Below are positions 23,460 to 35,006 of a stretch of 64,000 nt of DNA, piece after piece (within the stretch, counting starts at the first letter, position 1; the number at the start of each line of letters is the position of its first letter). Source of the stretch: Dallia pectoralis (taxonomy: Eukaryota; Chordata; Actinopteri; Esociformes; Umbridae); NCBI GenBank assembly GCA_029465975.1, contig CM055760.1, positions 8,140,575 to 8,204,574 of the forward strand. The letters run 5' to 3'. The notes beneath the pieces were generated by a model. It did not search any database. It worked only from the letters and a program-made list of their open reading frames with translations, and was not told where the DNA came from. A program made the translations under genes and the position numbers.

Positions 23460-24376
23460 ATAACACACAGATAACACACAGATAGCACACAGATAACACA
23501 CATTTGGGAAGATAACACACAGATAACACACAGATAACACACAGATAACAGATAACACACAGATAACACACACATAACACACAGATAACACACAGATAAC
23601 ACATAACACACACATAACACACAGATAACACACAGATAACACATAACACACAGATAACACACAGATAACACACAGATAACACATAACACACAGATAACAC
23701 ACAGATAACACATAACACACACATAACACACAGATAACACATAACACACACATAACACACAGATAACACATAACACACATATAACACACAGATAACACAT
23801 AACACACAGATAACACATAACACACAGATAACACACAGATAACACACACATAACACACAGATAACACACAGATAACACACAGATAACACATAACACACAG
23901 ATAACACATAACACACATATAACACACAGATAACACATAACACACAGATAACACACACATAACACACAGATAACACATAACACACAGATAACACACAGAT
24001 AACACATAACACACAGATAACACACAGATAACACATAACACACACATAACACACAGATAACACACACATAACACACAGATAACACACACATAACACACAG
24101 ATAACACACACATAACACACACATAACACACAGATAACACACAGATAACACACACATAACACACAGATAACACACACATAACACACAGATAACACACACA
24201 TAACACACACATAACACACAGATAACACACACATAACACACAGATAACACACACATAACACACAGATAACACACACATAACACACACATAACACACAGAT
24301 AACACACAGATAACACACACATAACACACACATAACACACAGATAACACACAGATAACACACACATAACACACATT
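23460..24376. repeat. acacagataac/acacacataac satellite
   Basis: About 915 bp of 10-bp units acacagataa and acacacataa plus 7-8-bp cacataa variants, in irregular order. It abuts the 41-bp array directly. A distinctive acacatttgggmaga word occurs near each end (about 23497 and 24369). Three minus-strand frames of about 325-340 codons (Cys/Val/Leu/Tyr) are repeat translations. Confidence 0.95.
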
Positions 24377-25173
24377 TGGGCAGATCCCATTTTTTCCTCC
24401 ATCTCACTCATCTCCAGCCCCTCCCTCTCTAAGGTTCTAGGTAAGCCTCATAAACTTTGTCTCCGTCTAATGTGGAACATCGGGGTCCATGCTCAGGTTG
24501 AGGGGGTGCTCTGCTTTACGTTTGGGTCTGGTCGCCCCTCTCCCCCATTTCCCAACCGCCCACAGCTGTTCCCAATCTGTGCCCAAATCCAGGCCAGCTG
24601 CCTGTTGCCTCCCTCCCTCCTGATAGAGGTTAATGGAAGGGTGCAGGAGCCATGATGAAAAGGCCTGGACGCAGTGCTTCGGTAAGGATAGGTTCAGATG
24701 TAAAGCAGGTTGTTGGGCCGGAAAGGCCTGCTGTGTAAAAGGAAAATGTCCCGGTGACACAGCTGCACTGCGTTCAATCAGCAGAGCACCAGGAAAAACA
24801 CGGCAGACTGTCCTTCACAACCGACTGGTGAAAAGAGTACCAAAGTTGATTTAATGAATGTCATTTGAAATGTTTGTTTGAAGCTGGTTTTGCGTGCCCT
24901 GAGGCACTTGACCTGGCTCCCCATCTGGGTTATGTCTCTTGGGCGTGGGTAGGATATGCCACGATGGACGTAGAGATCTGCGAGATAGGATTCATGCGCA
25001 CAGCTGTGTAGTTTTGATGGTTTCATTCAAATGTACATTTATTATAAGTCTGTATATTTGTCATTTAATGATGTTGTCTTCGATTGTCAGAAATGACTGA
25101 GATGTGGCCAATGTTTCTTTTCACATCGTTATACCAGGTCCATCAAAGTGCCTCATGTAGTCAGCATCCCAAA
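24377..25173. other. Non-coding stretch, nothing recognised
   Basis: No gene recognised; short frames on both strands lack any domain. Confidence 0.45.
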
Positions 25174-26327
25174 TACGGTTGAGGTCAGTTTACATACACC
25201 TTAGCCAAACACTTTCCTGACATGTGTTTTGTTAGTATAATAGTAGAGATAATGATTTATTTCAGCTTATATTGCTGGCAACCCATTCACCGTGGGTCAG
25301 CAGTTTACATATCCTCAATATGTGTAGCATTGGCCTTTATGTTTATTGTTTAACTTGGGTGAAATGTATTAGTTGGCCTTCCACAAGCTGGTGCAAAACA
25401 CCCCCACAACATGATGCCGCCAACCCTGATTTCACAGTTGGGAAGGTGTTCTTCGGCTCACCCTCTTCCCTCCAAGCATAATGATGGTCGTTATGGCCAA
25501 ACAGTTCTATTTTTGTTTCATCATACCAGAGGAATTTCTTTTAAGTATGATATATGTACCTGTGTGCAGTTGCAAACAGTAGTCTGGAATTTTTATGGCG
25601 GTTTTGGAGCAGTGGCTTCTTCTTTGCTGGGGCACCTTTCAGGATATGTTGATATAGGACCTGTTATACTGTGTATATTGATCATTTTGTTATTTTTTCC
25701 TCCAGCCTCTTCTCCAAGGTCTTTTGCTTTTGTTCTGGGATTGATTTGAACTTTTTGCACCGAATAACATTCATCCCAATGAGACAGAAAGCCTCTCCTT
25801 TCTGAGCGATATGGCAGCTGCATGATTCCATGGTATTTATACTTGCATACTGTTGTTTGTACAGATGAACATGGTACCGTCAAGAATTTGGGAGCTGCTC
25901 CTAAGGATTAACCAGACATGTGGAAGTCTACAACTCTTTTTCTGAGATCTTGGCGGTTTTCTTTTGATTTTCCCATGATTTCAAGCAAAGAGGCACTACA
26001 TTTGAAGACAGGCCTTAAAAGACATCCATAGGTAGATCTTCAAATGACTCAAATTATGGGCAATGGAAGCTTCTATGTTCCGTGTTGTAATTTTGGGGAA
26101 TTATTCAACCTGTTTAACAGCACAGACAAACTAGTGTAAACGTCTGACCCACATACATTTTGATATAGTCAGTTAAAAGTGAAATAATCTGTCTGTGAAC
26201 AATTGTTGGAAAATGTATGGCAAAGTCCTAAACCGACTGGCAAAAACTAAAGTGAATCAGCATGAAATCGGTTTAGTGTTTAAAGAATGACTTTTAATTA
26301 ATTGAACCTCTGTGTACGTAACCTGTA
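25174..26327 (-). mobile_element. Decayed fish Tc1-like transposon
   Basis: The left end ggttgaggtcagtttacatacaccttagccaaa (25178-25210) is the hallmark terminus of a Tc1 family widespread in salmonids, pike and other fish. The right end has gtctgacccac...tcagttaaaagtgaaataatctgtctgtgaacaattgttgg and closes in a diverged gtgtacgtaac near 26320. At about 1.15 kb it is shorter than the usual 1.6 kb, so it has internal deletions. The transposase lies on the minus strand. Confidence 0.85.
25385..25976 (-). pseudogene. Tc1-like transposase remnant
   Basis: The ancestral start is visible as ATG on the minus strand at 25974-25976, in atgggaaaatcaaaagaaaac, the family's MGKSK-type beginning. The stretch at 25480-25535 is the complement of the catalytic middle part (DETKIELFG-type sequence, LFGHNDHHY). 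The region 25385-25460 is the complement of the VKHGGGSIMLWGCF-type block. Many indels and stops intervene, and only about 590 nt remain of a gene normally about 1 kb long. Confidence 0.75.
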
Positions 26328-27732
26328 TATGTGTCTCTTGTGTCAAGAGTCCTAGGTTTGTCCGAGTATGTGTCAGTATCTGATCATATTCTAGACTATC
26401 TTCACCTATATGTCGGTCACCAAACATTACTGGACACTCGTCAAATTACGGGTCCCACTTGATAGCTCCGGGAAATACAATAAACTTGGAGGAATGAACA
26501 CGTTGCCGGCGACGCAGACTCATAGAAATACAACCCTGAGGACAGGCAGATTTGGCCCCCGTAAGACATTTCAGACATGTTTTTCCACATAACCTCAAGC
26601 TGCTTTCTCATTTCAATATTCAATAGGGTCACGCTGCCAAGAAACAGGAACCCAGACAATGTGCCATCTGGTAAATCACAGTTTTGTCTTCTCACCAACT
26701 CTGCCCAATTCGGAGTTTCTTAAGAGATGCCCTCAGCTGACTAAAGCGACCAGAGTGCAAAAACCCAAACTGACAGATATCAAGACACTGACATGCTGTA
26801 AGGAGTTTGTAATGTCTGTAATCTTAAACTTAACTCGTCCATCCCAGATGTTGTCTTCACAGCATTTTTGTCCCTTAGGCAAAACTAGTGTAATATTCAA
26901 AAGTTTGTTATTAGAGAATTATCGCCCTTTTTCTGCACGTGCCAGTATTATACAGTGTTATTCAACGCCGTAACTATGCTCGCGAGGAAAGCAAAACATA
27001 AGGCCACGCTCGACTGCGCTCATGAAACTTTGATTTCGGACAGAATAGCTGTCTGCCTGTCAGACAAGTCGATTCTGTTTATCAATATGTTAGAGGATTT
27101 AAACGGGGCAAAACGAAGGTGCACTGCAACGGTCGAGAGACCCTACCTTTGTTAGCGGAGCGAGCGGTGAGAAAGTTCCTCGCTTCACAAATTCCCAAAC
27201 TGCCGCACGCGCGCCTGATTTACATGGAGCGCTTCTAATTGCCAGCGTTTGAGTCCTATAACCTGGTGGCTTTGTACCTGTTTATGTTCCAGCCCCCCTG
27301 TGCTCCCGTGCCATTTGAAATTCAATGCGCTGTCTCAATCGTCAATCACAGTGACAGCTGTAGGAGAGCTGCAGCTGTGCAGCTATAGCTCAGCGTAGCG
27401 GAAATACAACCAGAAATATTGTTTAAATTAGAATTAATATTACGGAGAAAGAACCGGTGGGGGGAAAGAACGTCGACAAAATATCACAGAAAATCATTCT
27501 CCCAAAACAAAATTGTTCTGCTACGCAAGACTATGAATAATTTTCCCTGGTGTTGGTTTCCAATCAATATACACCTCATACTGTATCTTCCATTATAAAA
27601 ACAGGACAATCCTTACTGTGATTTTACTAAGACGAAGTATCCTGTAAGATTTAGTGTTTGGATAACATGTTTTTCATTTTTCTATTTGTTTGTCGAAAGG
27701 ACCAGAAATATTGCTAGGCTCTTATTGTGCTC
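26328..27732. other. Non-coding stretch, no gene recognised
   Basis: Moderately CpG-containing around 26950-27400, with Pax/homeodomain-like TAAT words but no supported exon. Frames such as 26659-26973 (+) have no domain. Confidence 0.45.
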
Positions 27733-28134
27733 GCACACCCACACACAGACACGCACACACACACACAAACTCACACACAGACGCACACACACACACACAT
27801 ACACACACACACACACACATAAAAACACAGACGCACACACACACACACACACAGACACACGGACACGCACACACACACAGACACACACACACAGACACAC
27901 ACACAGACACACACACAGACTCACACACACAGACACACACACAGACACACACATACACACACACAGACACACACACAGACACACACACAGACACACACAC
28001 AGACACACACACAGACTCACACACAGACACACACACAGACCCACACAGACACGCACACACACACACAGACGCACACACACACAGACACGCACACAGACAC
28101 ACACAGACACACACACAGACTCACACACACACTA
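27733..28134. repeat. (CA)n-derived array with ACAGAC interruptions
   Basis: About 400 bp of acacacacagac variants with acgcac and actcac forms. His/Thr and Cys/Val frames on both strands are repeat translations. Confidence 0.95.
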
Positions 28135-31100
28135 GTACACTCATGTTTCCCCTGTTCAAACCTTCCCATCTATCCCGCCCTGCTGTTCAGTTGACTGTCT
28201 TCTCAGCTCTTCGGGCCCTTTGATGTCCCCGCCGACTCGTTCGAAATCCCCTCTGATGGTCTCCGCATTCCACCACGATATGAAAAATACAGAACCCAGG
28301 GCTTACAGTAAACACAAAAATATTCTCCACAAGCTTTCTCAACACGCGAGAAACTTTCAATTAAGACACATCTGTGGATTTGCCCCCCTCAGTCGCCCCC
28401 TGTTTTTCTACCTCTGCTTAGAAGAAACAGGAGAACCATTTCGATAATGTTTACGTTGGCATGTACCAATGTTGCATGCAGAGCGACTCCTGGTAAAATG
28501 AACATGACACACAGTTTCCAAAATCGTCTTATACTATAGCTCTCTACACGATTTCACCAATGCAAATAATGCAGTCAGCAGTACTTGGTTAGAAAAATTG
28601 GACAGATTTGCGAATATGGCCCTGCCTCGTCAAAACAACTTTGTAAAATTAAAACATGTACTTTGATGAAATATTTTGCCGAGACCTCCTGCTTCTCATC
28701 ACACTGCTTGTTCCATAACAAAAATATTGCCTAAACCCGCGTGCTGGAGGAGAATCCATAACACAGCCAACAACCATGGTTGAGTTTGCAAATGAAGTGC
28801 CAAGCAGCGGTGTCGACAACCACCCCTCCATCTCGGGTGGGACTAGGTCAGTTTGTGTCCCCTGATGCTGGACCTCATGGTACTGTTGCTATGCTGCAGA
28901 CAGGATTTGAACATTTGGCCACAGTGAAGCAGTTGCACTGTCATACATAATCTTAAATGACTGCTCCACACTGGGGCTCCGTATCAATTCATTTTGAGGA
29001 CAGGTAAAACATTTAGAGATTCACATGTATGTTCTGCTGTCACCTTAACTCCTACCTTGAGATAAGAATAAAGGTGACTGAGTTAAAAAAAATTATAGAG
29101 CAGCGTTTTACCATCTGGAGCAGAAAAATGCTAGTTTGATACAAACTGCCGAAATGACAACCAGAATTAGCTGTTTACCTATAGCATAGCTTTAAACTTA
29201 TTTTATCTTGACAAATATTTCTTGTTGTGTTGAGTTGTAAACTAAATCACACATAGTATAGCTACTATAGCTGATGTTGCTACACATTTGTTGCACATTG
29301 CTTTCTCTTTATATACAGAAGAGCTCTGCTAAACACTGAAACAGTAGGTCTTTGTTTGGCCAACGGTGAATGGCGCAAATATGTTCTGACTATATTCCTG
29401 TTTATGACTTAGGAGGAAAAAAGGAAATTGAAAAGGAAACTGCTTATAAAGTCTTGTGTGTGCTCACTGCTCATATGCGTGCCATAAAAAACTACTTGAA
29501 ACTTTAACACTTAATGTATGATAGAGATTTGGATCATATATGTCTAATAACTGGGACATTTTAAGCAACGCATTACATATCTCAACAGAAATGGAAGAAT
29601 ACAAAAAATGGTTGTTATTTGCAAACGTTCCAGAATGTAACTAAAGTTGATAGGCAAGTTTTTTTATAAAGGGTTTTGGTGATGTTCTCTTCATTTTTAA
29701 TCACATTTTTCGTATAAGCATAGGAACAATAAACTTGAGGAAGGTTCCTTGTTCTGTTTTACAGCTACACATTTCCTTGATTAGCATTGTAATTAGCATT
29801 GTAATTTGCATTGCAGTTAGCATTGGAATTGGAGAAGTAACTCTAAAGCCAGACATTGTAGCAGATATATCAACATACAGTTAAGTCACATGAGAATAGA
29901 CTGTGAAATATGGTTAAATCCATAATCCTTATGCCGACTGACGTTTTTTCCCAGATTTAATCAGTGAAGCATTGTAAACACCAAATAAACAACCATTCCT
30001 TTATCACTAGAGCAATAACATTGGTTCCAAAATAATCGGTTCCAGGTGAAGATAAAATGACAATACAAACAGCAGACATAGGAATAAATACAAAGTTTGT
30101 TCAACCCACAAAATAAAACCTTGTCTTCTGTTCTAAGTACTCTATTCAATACATTTCGGGAAATACTATAGGGTGGTGTAACAACCATCGCCGCGACTCA
30201 GGAAACTTCCAGCTGTGAAGATGATTTAAAAACCTACCTTCTCTCTAAGAATGAGCGTCGCTCCGGTTATTATCCTTATCAAGATCGGTTATCTGTTATC
30301 TGTTTTTTGTTCTGACAAAGCAGGAGTATTGGTTTTCCTCCCGCGAACTATCTGAGCATTCCATTGGTAAATGGGACTGGCCACAGACCCGAGGAAGAAC
30401 AGGTTATTTCCCATTTCAAAACCTCATATCGTTATATTCAATAGGAAACACAATCTTAGTTGTAAGTTGTATCACGGCAGTTGTATCATGATCCATGACT
30501 TGTTAAAACATATCGCCTCTCGATCACATGATTGCGACTGTGTAGGGAACTGCTATGTCCTGTGAAATCATTCACAACTATAGGAGCAAAGTGAAAACAC
30601 AACTTCCTGTGTTCGGTTCAGTCTAACCGAAACATGGAGCTAGAATCTACTCTTTACACTGATTTCTTCTTGCGTTGTGTTGTGTTATCTGCGGTTGTGT
30701 GGTGATAGGTTTGCCTACTGTACATCACACAGATTATCTGCTTGTCTTCCTTCTTGCGATCATGTATAATCGTTGTCAGAGACCAACTGCTTTTACTATT
30801 CCTTGTTGCATTTTTAGCACAACTCGGGATTCCAAACTCTCCACCGCCGGCTTGATTACGGATTCAGATCAAATCTCCTTCACCTCTTCTGGATGCCCTC
30901 TGTGTTTCCCCAGTTTCACCATCTCGTCTCTATCTGTGACATCCCTGGTTATTTGCTATGCCGTCCCAGTCCCATTGCTCCGTACGAGCAATATGAGGGC
31001 AAAGCCAGTAACACGAAGGCTCTGGATGACATCGGAGGCGGTTCGAGGACTTCAAAGCTTCACCAACAGGAAACCCAGTTAATTTACACGTTGGGGTTCT

Positions 31101-31493
31101 CGTTGGGTACTCAGTACATTGAGGGCAGATATAGGGCCCTATAGAGGAACATGAATGGGACATTGTGCTGCATGCTGGCGTTCATGGCGGCATTTGAATG
31201 TACACTAAACCAGAATTCGTTTACAGTCACTGGAGCTGCGTACTGTACTTCTCCTCGGTAATTATGCACGGCGGAACGCCGGGCGCTTTTATCTCCAGCA
31301 AACACCACGGATGATCTTCTCTCCCGGCAACGCGGACGCCGGTTCGGCGTGGAAAGTTTTGAATGTGAGAAGCTCCAGCGGTGTTTACTGAAATAATGAC
31401 GGTAATTAGAGAACGGAGAGCGGCTCCGTGAACCCACGTCCACGGATTCCCTAGTCTTGATTGAAAAACACTGGAGCTACTGCACTCTGAGAA

Positions 31494-31496
<3 letters not shown>
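28135..31496. other. Long non-coding stretch, no gene recognised
   Basis: About 3.4 kb. The part at 28900-30200 is AT-rich and looks like old interspersed sequence, but no element ends are recognisable. Only the short word at 30665-30745, shared with 33520-33595, stands out. Confidence 0.5.
30665..30745 (+). repeat. Dispersed repeat fragment, copy A
   Basis: ttgtgttgtgttatctgcgg, ttgtgtggtgataggtttgc, ctactgtacatcacacagattatc. It shares an exact 20-base core, aggtttgcctactgtacatc, and diverged flanks with 33520-33595, same orientation, about 2.85 kb apart. Probably remnants of one unidentified repeat family. Confidence 0.6.
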
Positions 31497-31525
<29 letters not shown>

Positions 31526-31526
31526 C
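31497..31526. repeat. (GA)n microsatellite
   Basis: gagagaga run of about 30 bp. Confidence 0.95.
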
Positions 31527-31949
31527 AGTGTGAGTTAAGAAACCAAACTGGCTTAATGGTCTCTCTCTAAAGCGAGGCTGTAATTAACGTTAAGTGGGCA
31601 GATGTAAAAGAAAAAAAGAAGAGGCATTATTCTCAATAATAAATGCGGTTTCGAATTCAACACCTCGGGGTAAGGGGAACCCTATCTAATGACCCTCGGG
31701 TTCCTGCATGTCCTCCACAGTGGGCTATAATGCCCTAAGTGTAGTAACTACACCATTCCCTCCATCCTGTCCCTCCCCCGGATCCCCGCTGCACCTCCCA
31801 GCCCTCTGGCCAAGGTTGAAGTCCTTCTGTTTCGTGAGGGATCGAGTGACTGCACTTAAGTGTGGCAACAATGTCAATGAAATAGAGACCGACACTGTTT
31901 GCATTGTACCTACAAGCCCGTCTCGCCCCGTTCAGTAAAAAGGAGGCGC

Positions 31950-32038
31950 GGGCGGGCGTGTGTGTGTGTGTGCGTGTGTGTGTGTGCGTGTGTGCGTGTG
32001 TGCGCGCGCGTGCGTGAGTGTGTGCGAGCGTGCGTGCG

Positions 32039-32070
<32 letters not shown>

Positions 32071-32128
32071 TGTGTGTGCGTGCGTGTGTGTGTGCGTGTG
32101 TGTGTGTGTGCGTGTGTGTGTGTGTGGT
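31950..32128. repeat. (TG)n/(CG)n alternating purine-pyrimidine tract
   Basis: About 175 bp of tgtgtgcg variants including tgtgcgcgcgcg and (tgcg)n. Almost perfect purine-pyrimidine alternation makes it a strong Z-DNA candidate. The His/Thr/Arg and Cys/Val frames here are repeat translations. Confidence 0.95.
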
Positions 32129-34608
32129 TGAGGCAGCACTCTGCGGCTCCTGAGGACTCCTCCAAACTTCTGAGGGTTTGTTTGCACTGTAACTGCCACT
32201 GTGGAATAAAAGCTTCAAACTGCTTACATGAAAATTCAATTCCGCCAGCGTTTGAAAGGAGTCTGGTCTATTGTGGACCGGCGCGGCAGCAGTCGGGAGT
32301 TATGAATAGCTCATTTCTGAGCCTTTCCCTGTTATTGAGAAATAGGTCACTCAACTCACGGTTTAACATCACTTGCGGGAGTCCGCTTTGCCGATCTTGC
32401 CGATTATATAATAATTTTCTGAATTTTTGGTGGTGTTTTTTCGGGTCGAGTTAGAATCTCGCGGTTTCTTTTATCTGTTCTGCGTTCTCTCGTGCTGTTT
32501 ACTACTGTTTACTGTTTATTTACAGCATATTATTTCAGTAGTCACATATTACACACATTATGGTGCATGGGGCATGTAGAGATATGCATTAGTTTAGAGA
32601 TGATACTGCAAAAGTAGCAGTAGTTAGTAGCAAAGTAGTTAGCAGTGACTATGGGTTACTAGTTACTAATGTTTCAGAGGGTACAGAAAGGTTTTATTCA
32701 TCGCAAATTGTATTATTCTTGTTTTATAAAACAATTGTCCTCACATTTTCTGGTCGGATGCAGCGAGGTCTTGGAAGAGTGCTGGCGGAATGCCGGGATG
32801 TTTGACATATTCAAATACTTCTTTTTATGAAAGGATGGCATTTGATTCAAGTGGTTCCTGTTTGATTTTGCTGCAATCAAAGCAGTCTCCTCCATCTCGA
32901 GAGTCCCCTGTATCTCCCCGGTTGGGTTTTCCCCACGAGCAGTAACAGAGCAGCGCCGGTATTTTAAATTTGAGGAGAAATAACCCTTTAACTGCTCCAC
33001 AGCCAGGTTAATTCCAGTTCATACGGGGGTGAAGTCACCCCCCCGTGTCTGTGTGGCCCCCTGCTATGGCTGCTGTAACCTGCAGCTCATTCAGAGCAGG
33101 GGTCCCTGGTTTATCTGCCGCCTCCGGCCTGTTCAAGGCCCCTGTAGACCTTGTGTCCCCTGCTCGGAGCCCGAAGAGGAGTCTGTCTGAGGCCCCTATC
33201 TCCCAAACGCCAGACCCACTCTCCAGGGGGCCTCGCCGAAGACCCGAATGCTTCTCGCAGGAGCCGGGGCTACAGTCTGAGGCGAAGCGAAGAACAAAGG
33301 CAGAATTAAAACCCTCCTTTTGTCTTATCACAAAATCCCCAACCCGTCCCCCCCCCCCCCGTCATCCCCCTACCCGTTCTGGGGTTTTGGCATTTGGTGT
33401 CTGGTTTCTACGGTACCTTGGGCGATATTCAACGCGAAACACGTCGGTTTCCTGGCGCGTGCGGCTCTCTGACAATCGGTCTGGGGTTTGAGACGCCGTG
33501 GCATATCGGGTTGAGTCTCCTTGTGTCGTGTCGTCGGCTGTTGTGCGGCGTCAGGTTTGCCTACTGTACATCTCACGGATTATCAGGCTGATGCGATACC
33601 AGACAATCTTTTACCCCAACAGACGTTGCTAAATCTTCATTAAAATAGCTTTTCGTTTGCGTGCTCTTATTTGTTCATTATCCCCGAGGCGTAAATAACA
33701 CAAAGGCCGTTCTAGTTCCGAGGCAAACGTGCCATTGTACCTACAGATAAAGGCGTTATTTCTTCACAAACCTCTCCACGGCCTAAATATATAAAGGATG
33801 CAGGGCGCAAATGAAAGGAAACGCTACTCGTGACTGAAATAAACGTCGATTGTCCTCTCCGCGTATGCGTACAGAATGTTTGGTATGTAATCGGCGGCAC
33901 ACGTCGTTCCTGATACACGCCGTGCCCGTCTGGAGGACGGGACGTTCCCCAGAGAGCGCGAGGAGAACATGTTCCGGTCCTCGTCTTTTCCAGCGCGGTT
34001 TGCATATTGTTCCCCCTGAGCCGCGATCCATTAATGAGACAAACAGGTCACGGGCGGCGAGGGAGGCTCTCGCCGCGCCAGCACACATGAGCGGGCGCAT
34101 GTTCTCTCTCTCTTTCTCTCTCTCGCTCACTCCATCTATCACCTAACACACCTTCCCTCCGGTTGTGTCTCCGCCCTCGGCCGCGTAACTCTCTCCGACG
34201 CGCCGGCCGCGGTCAAACGTTTGCGGGATTATTTGACCGGTCTGACCTTGTTGTCGTCTTGCTGCTTTGATCTCAGCTAGCCGTATAAGGAACGGTGACC
34301 TATCCGCGTGACCTTCAGGAAGCTCCTCCCCCCCACGTTCTCTGGAACGCCGCCCTGACGACTCTCGCTGGTTGCCTGTCCCCTGTCGCCTGCGTCTCGG
34401 CAGATCCGATGGCAGATACGTTAATGGCGGCGGCGGCGCTGATTAATGGGGCAGGATGGAGGCCTCAGACTCAGTTGTCCCCGCCCGTCGTCACGGCCAC
34501 CAGGAGCCCCACGGGATTCACTCTGGGAAATGTCCCGCTTATCTGAGCCTCTTTGATGGGCTGCGGTCTCGAGTTACAGCGGAACATGAGCCCAGTGGAG
34601 TCTCTACA
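32129..34608. other. Non-coding stretch, no gene recognised
   Basis: GC- and CpG-richer around 33040-33560 and 33880-34560, with a C14 run near 33347-33360. The frames at 33045-33491 (+) and 33850-34146 (+) are open, but I recognise no domain, and neither has clear acceptor/donor boundaries. A CpG island or conserved regulatory block is possible. Confidence 0.45.
33520..33595 (+). repeat. Dispersed repeat fragment, copy B
   Basis: ttgtgtcgtgtcgtcggctg, ttgtgcggcgtcaggtttgc, ctactgtacatctcacggattatc. Partner of 30665-30745; differences are mostly C/T and A/G, as expected from CpG decay in copy A. Confidence 0.6.
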
Positions 34609-34974
34609 AACACACACACACACACACACTGCTTGTATTTGCCGTTCTGGAAATCAGTCCGTGTTAAGTGAGTTTGTCTTTCTCTGAGCATTCCTGGCAG
34701 GTAAAATGCCACGGATAAAGAATCAAAACCTGGAATTCAAACCAGAATACCGCTGGCACTGCTGCAATGTTTGTGGTCAAGTTGAGAGCTGCCAGCGTCA
34801 TAAAAACATCACTTCCTGTGAATTCTTCCCTCCACCTACTCAGTTTGCAACATATTAATTGACCACTGATCAGTTTGAGCAGCAGCCGTTTCACCTGGAT
34901 CAGATGCAGCGGAAACATCCTCCGTCCTATCTACGCTATAGTTTACCGTAGACCCGTTCATACACGGAGGAATG

Positions 34975-35005
<31 letters not shown>
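34609..35005. repeat. Two short (CA)n/(TG)n tracts with intervening unique DNA
   Basis: (AC)n at 34610-34629 and (TG)n with a TTTG interruption at 34974-35005. The sequence between them has no recognised gene. Confidence 0.8.

Positions 35006-35006
<1 letters not shown>

Noticed and set aside
23351..24411. Three frames of about 325-340 codons (CVICVLSVCY repeats)
   Set aside because: Repeat translation of acacagataac units; looks like a membrane protein only because TG-rich codons encode Cys/Val/Leu.
33045..33491. 148-codon + strand frame as a possible exon
   Set aside because: GC-rich region opens frames by chance; no recognisable domain, and the flanks show no convincing acceptor or donor.
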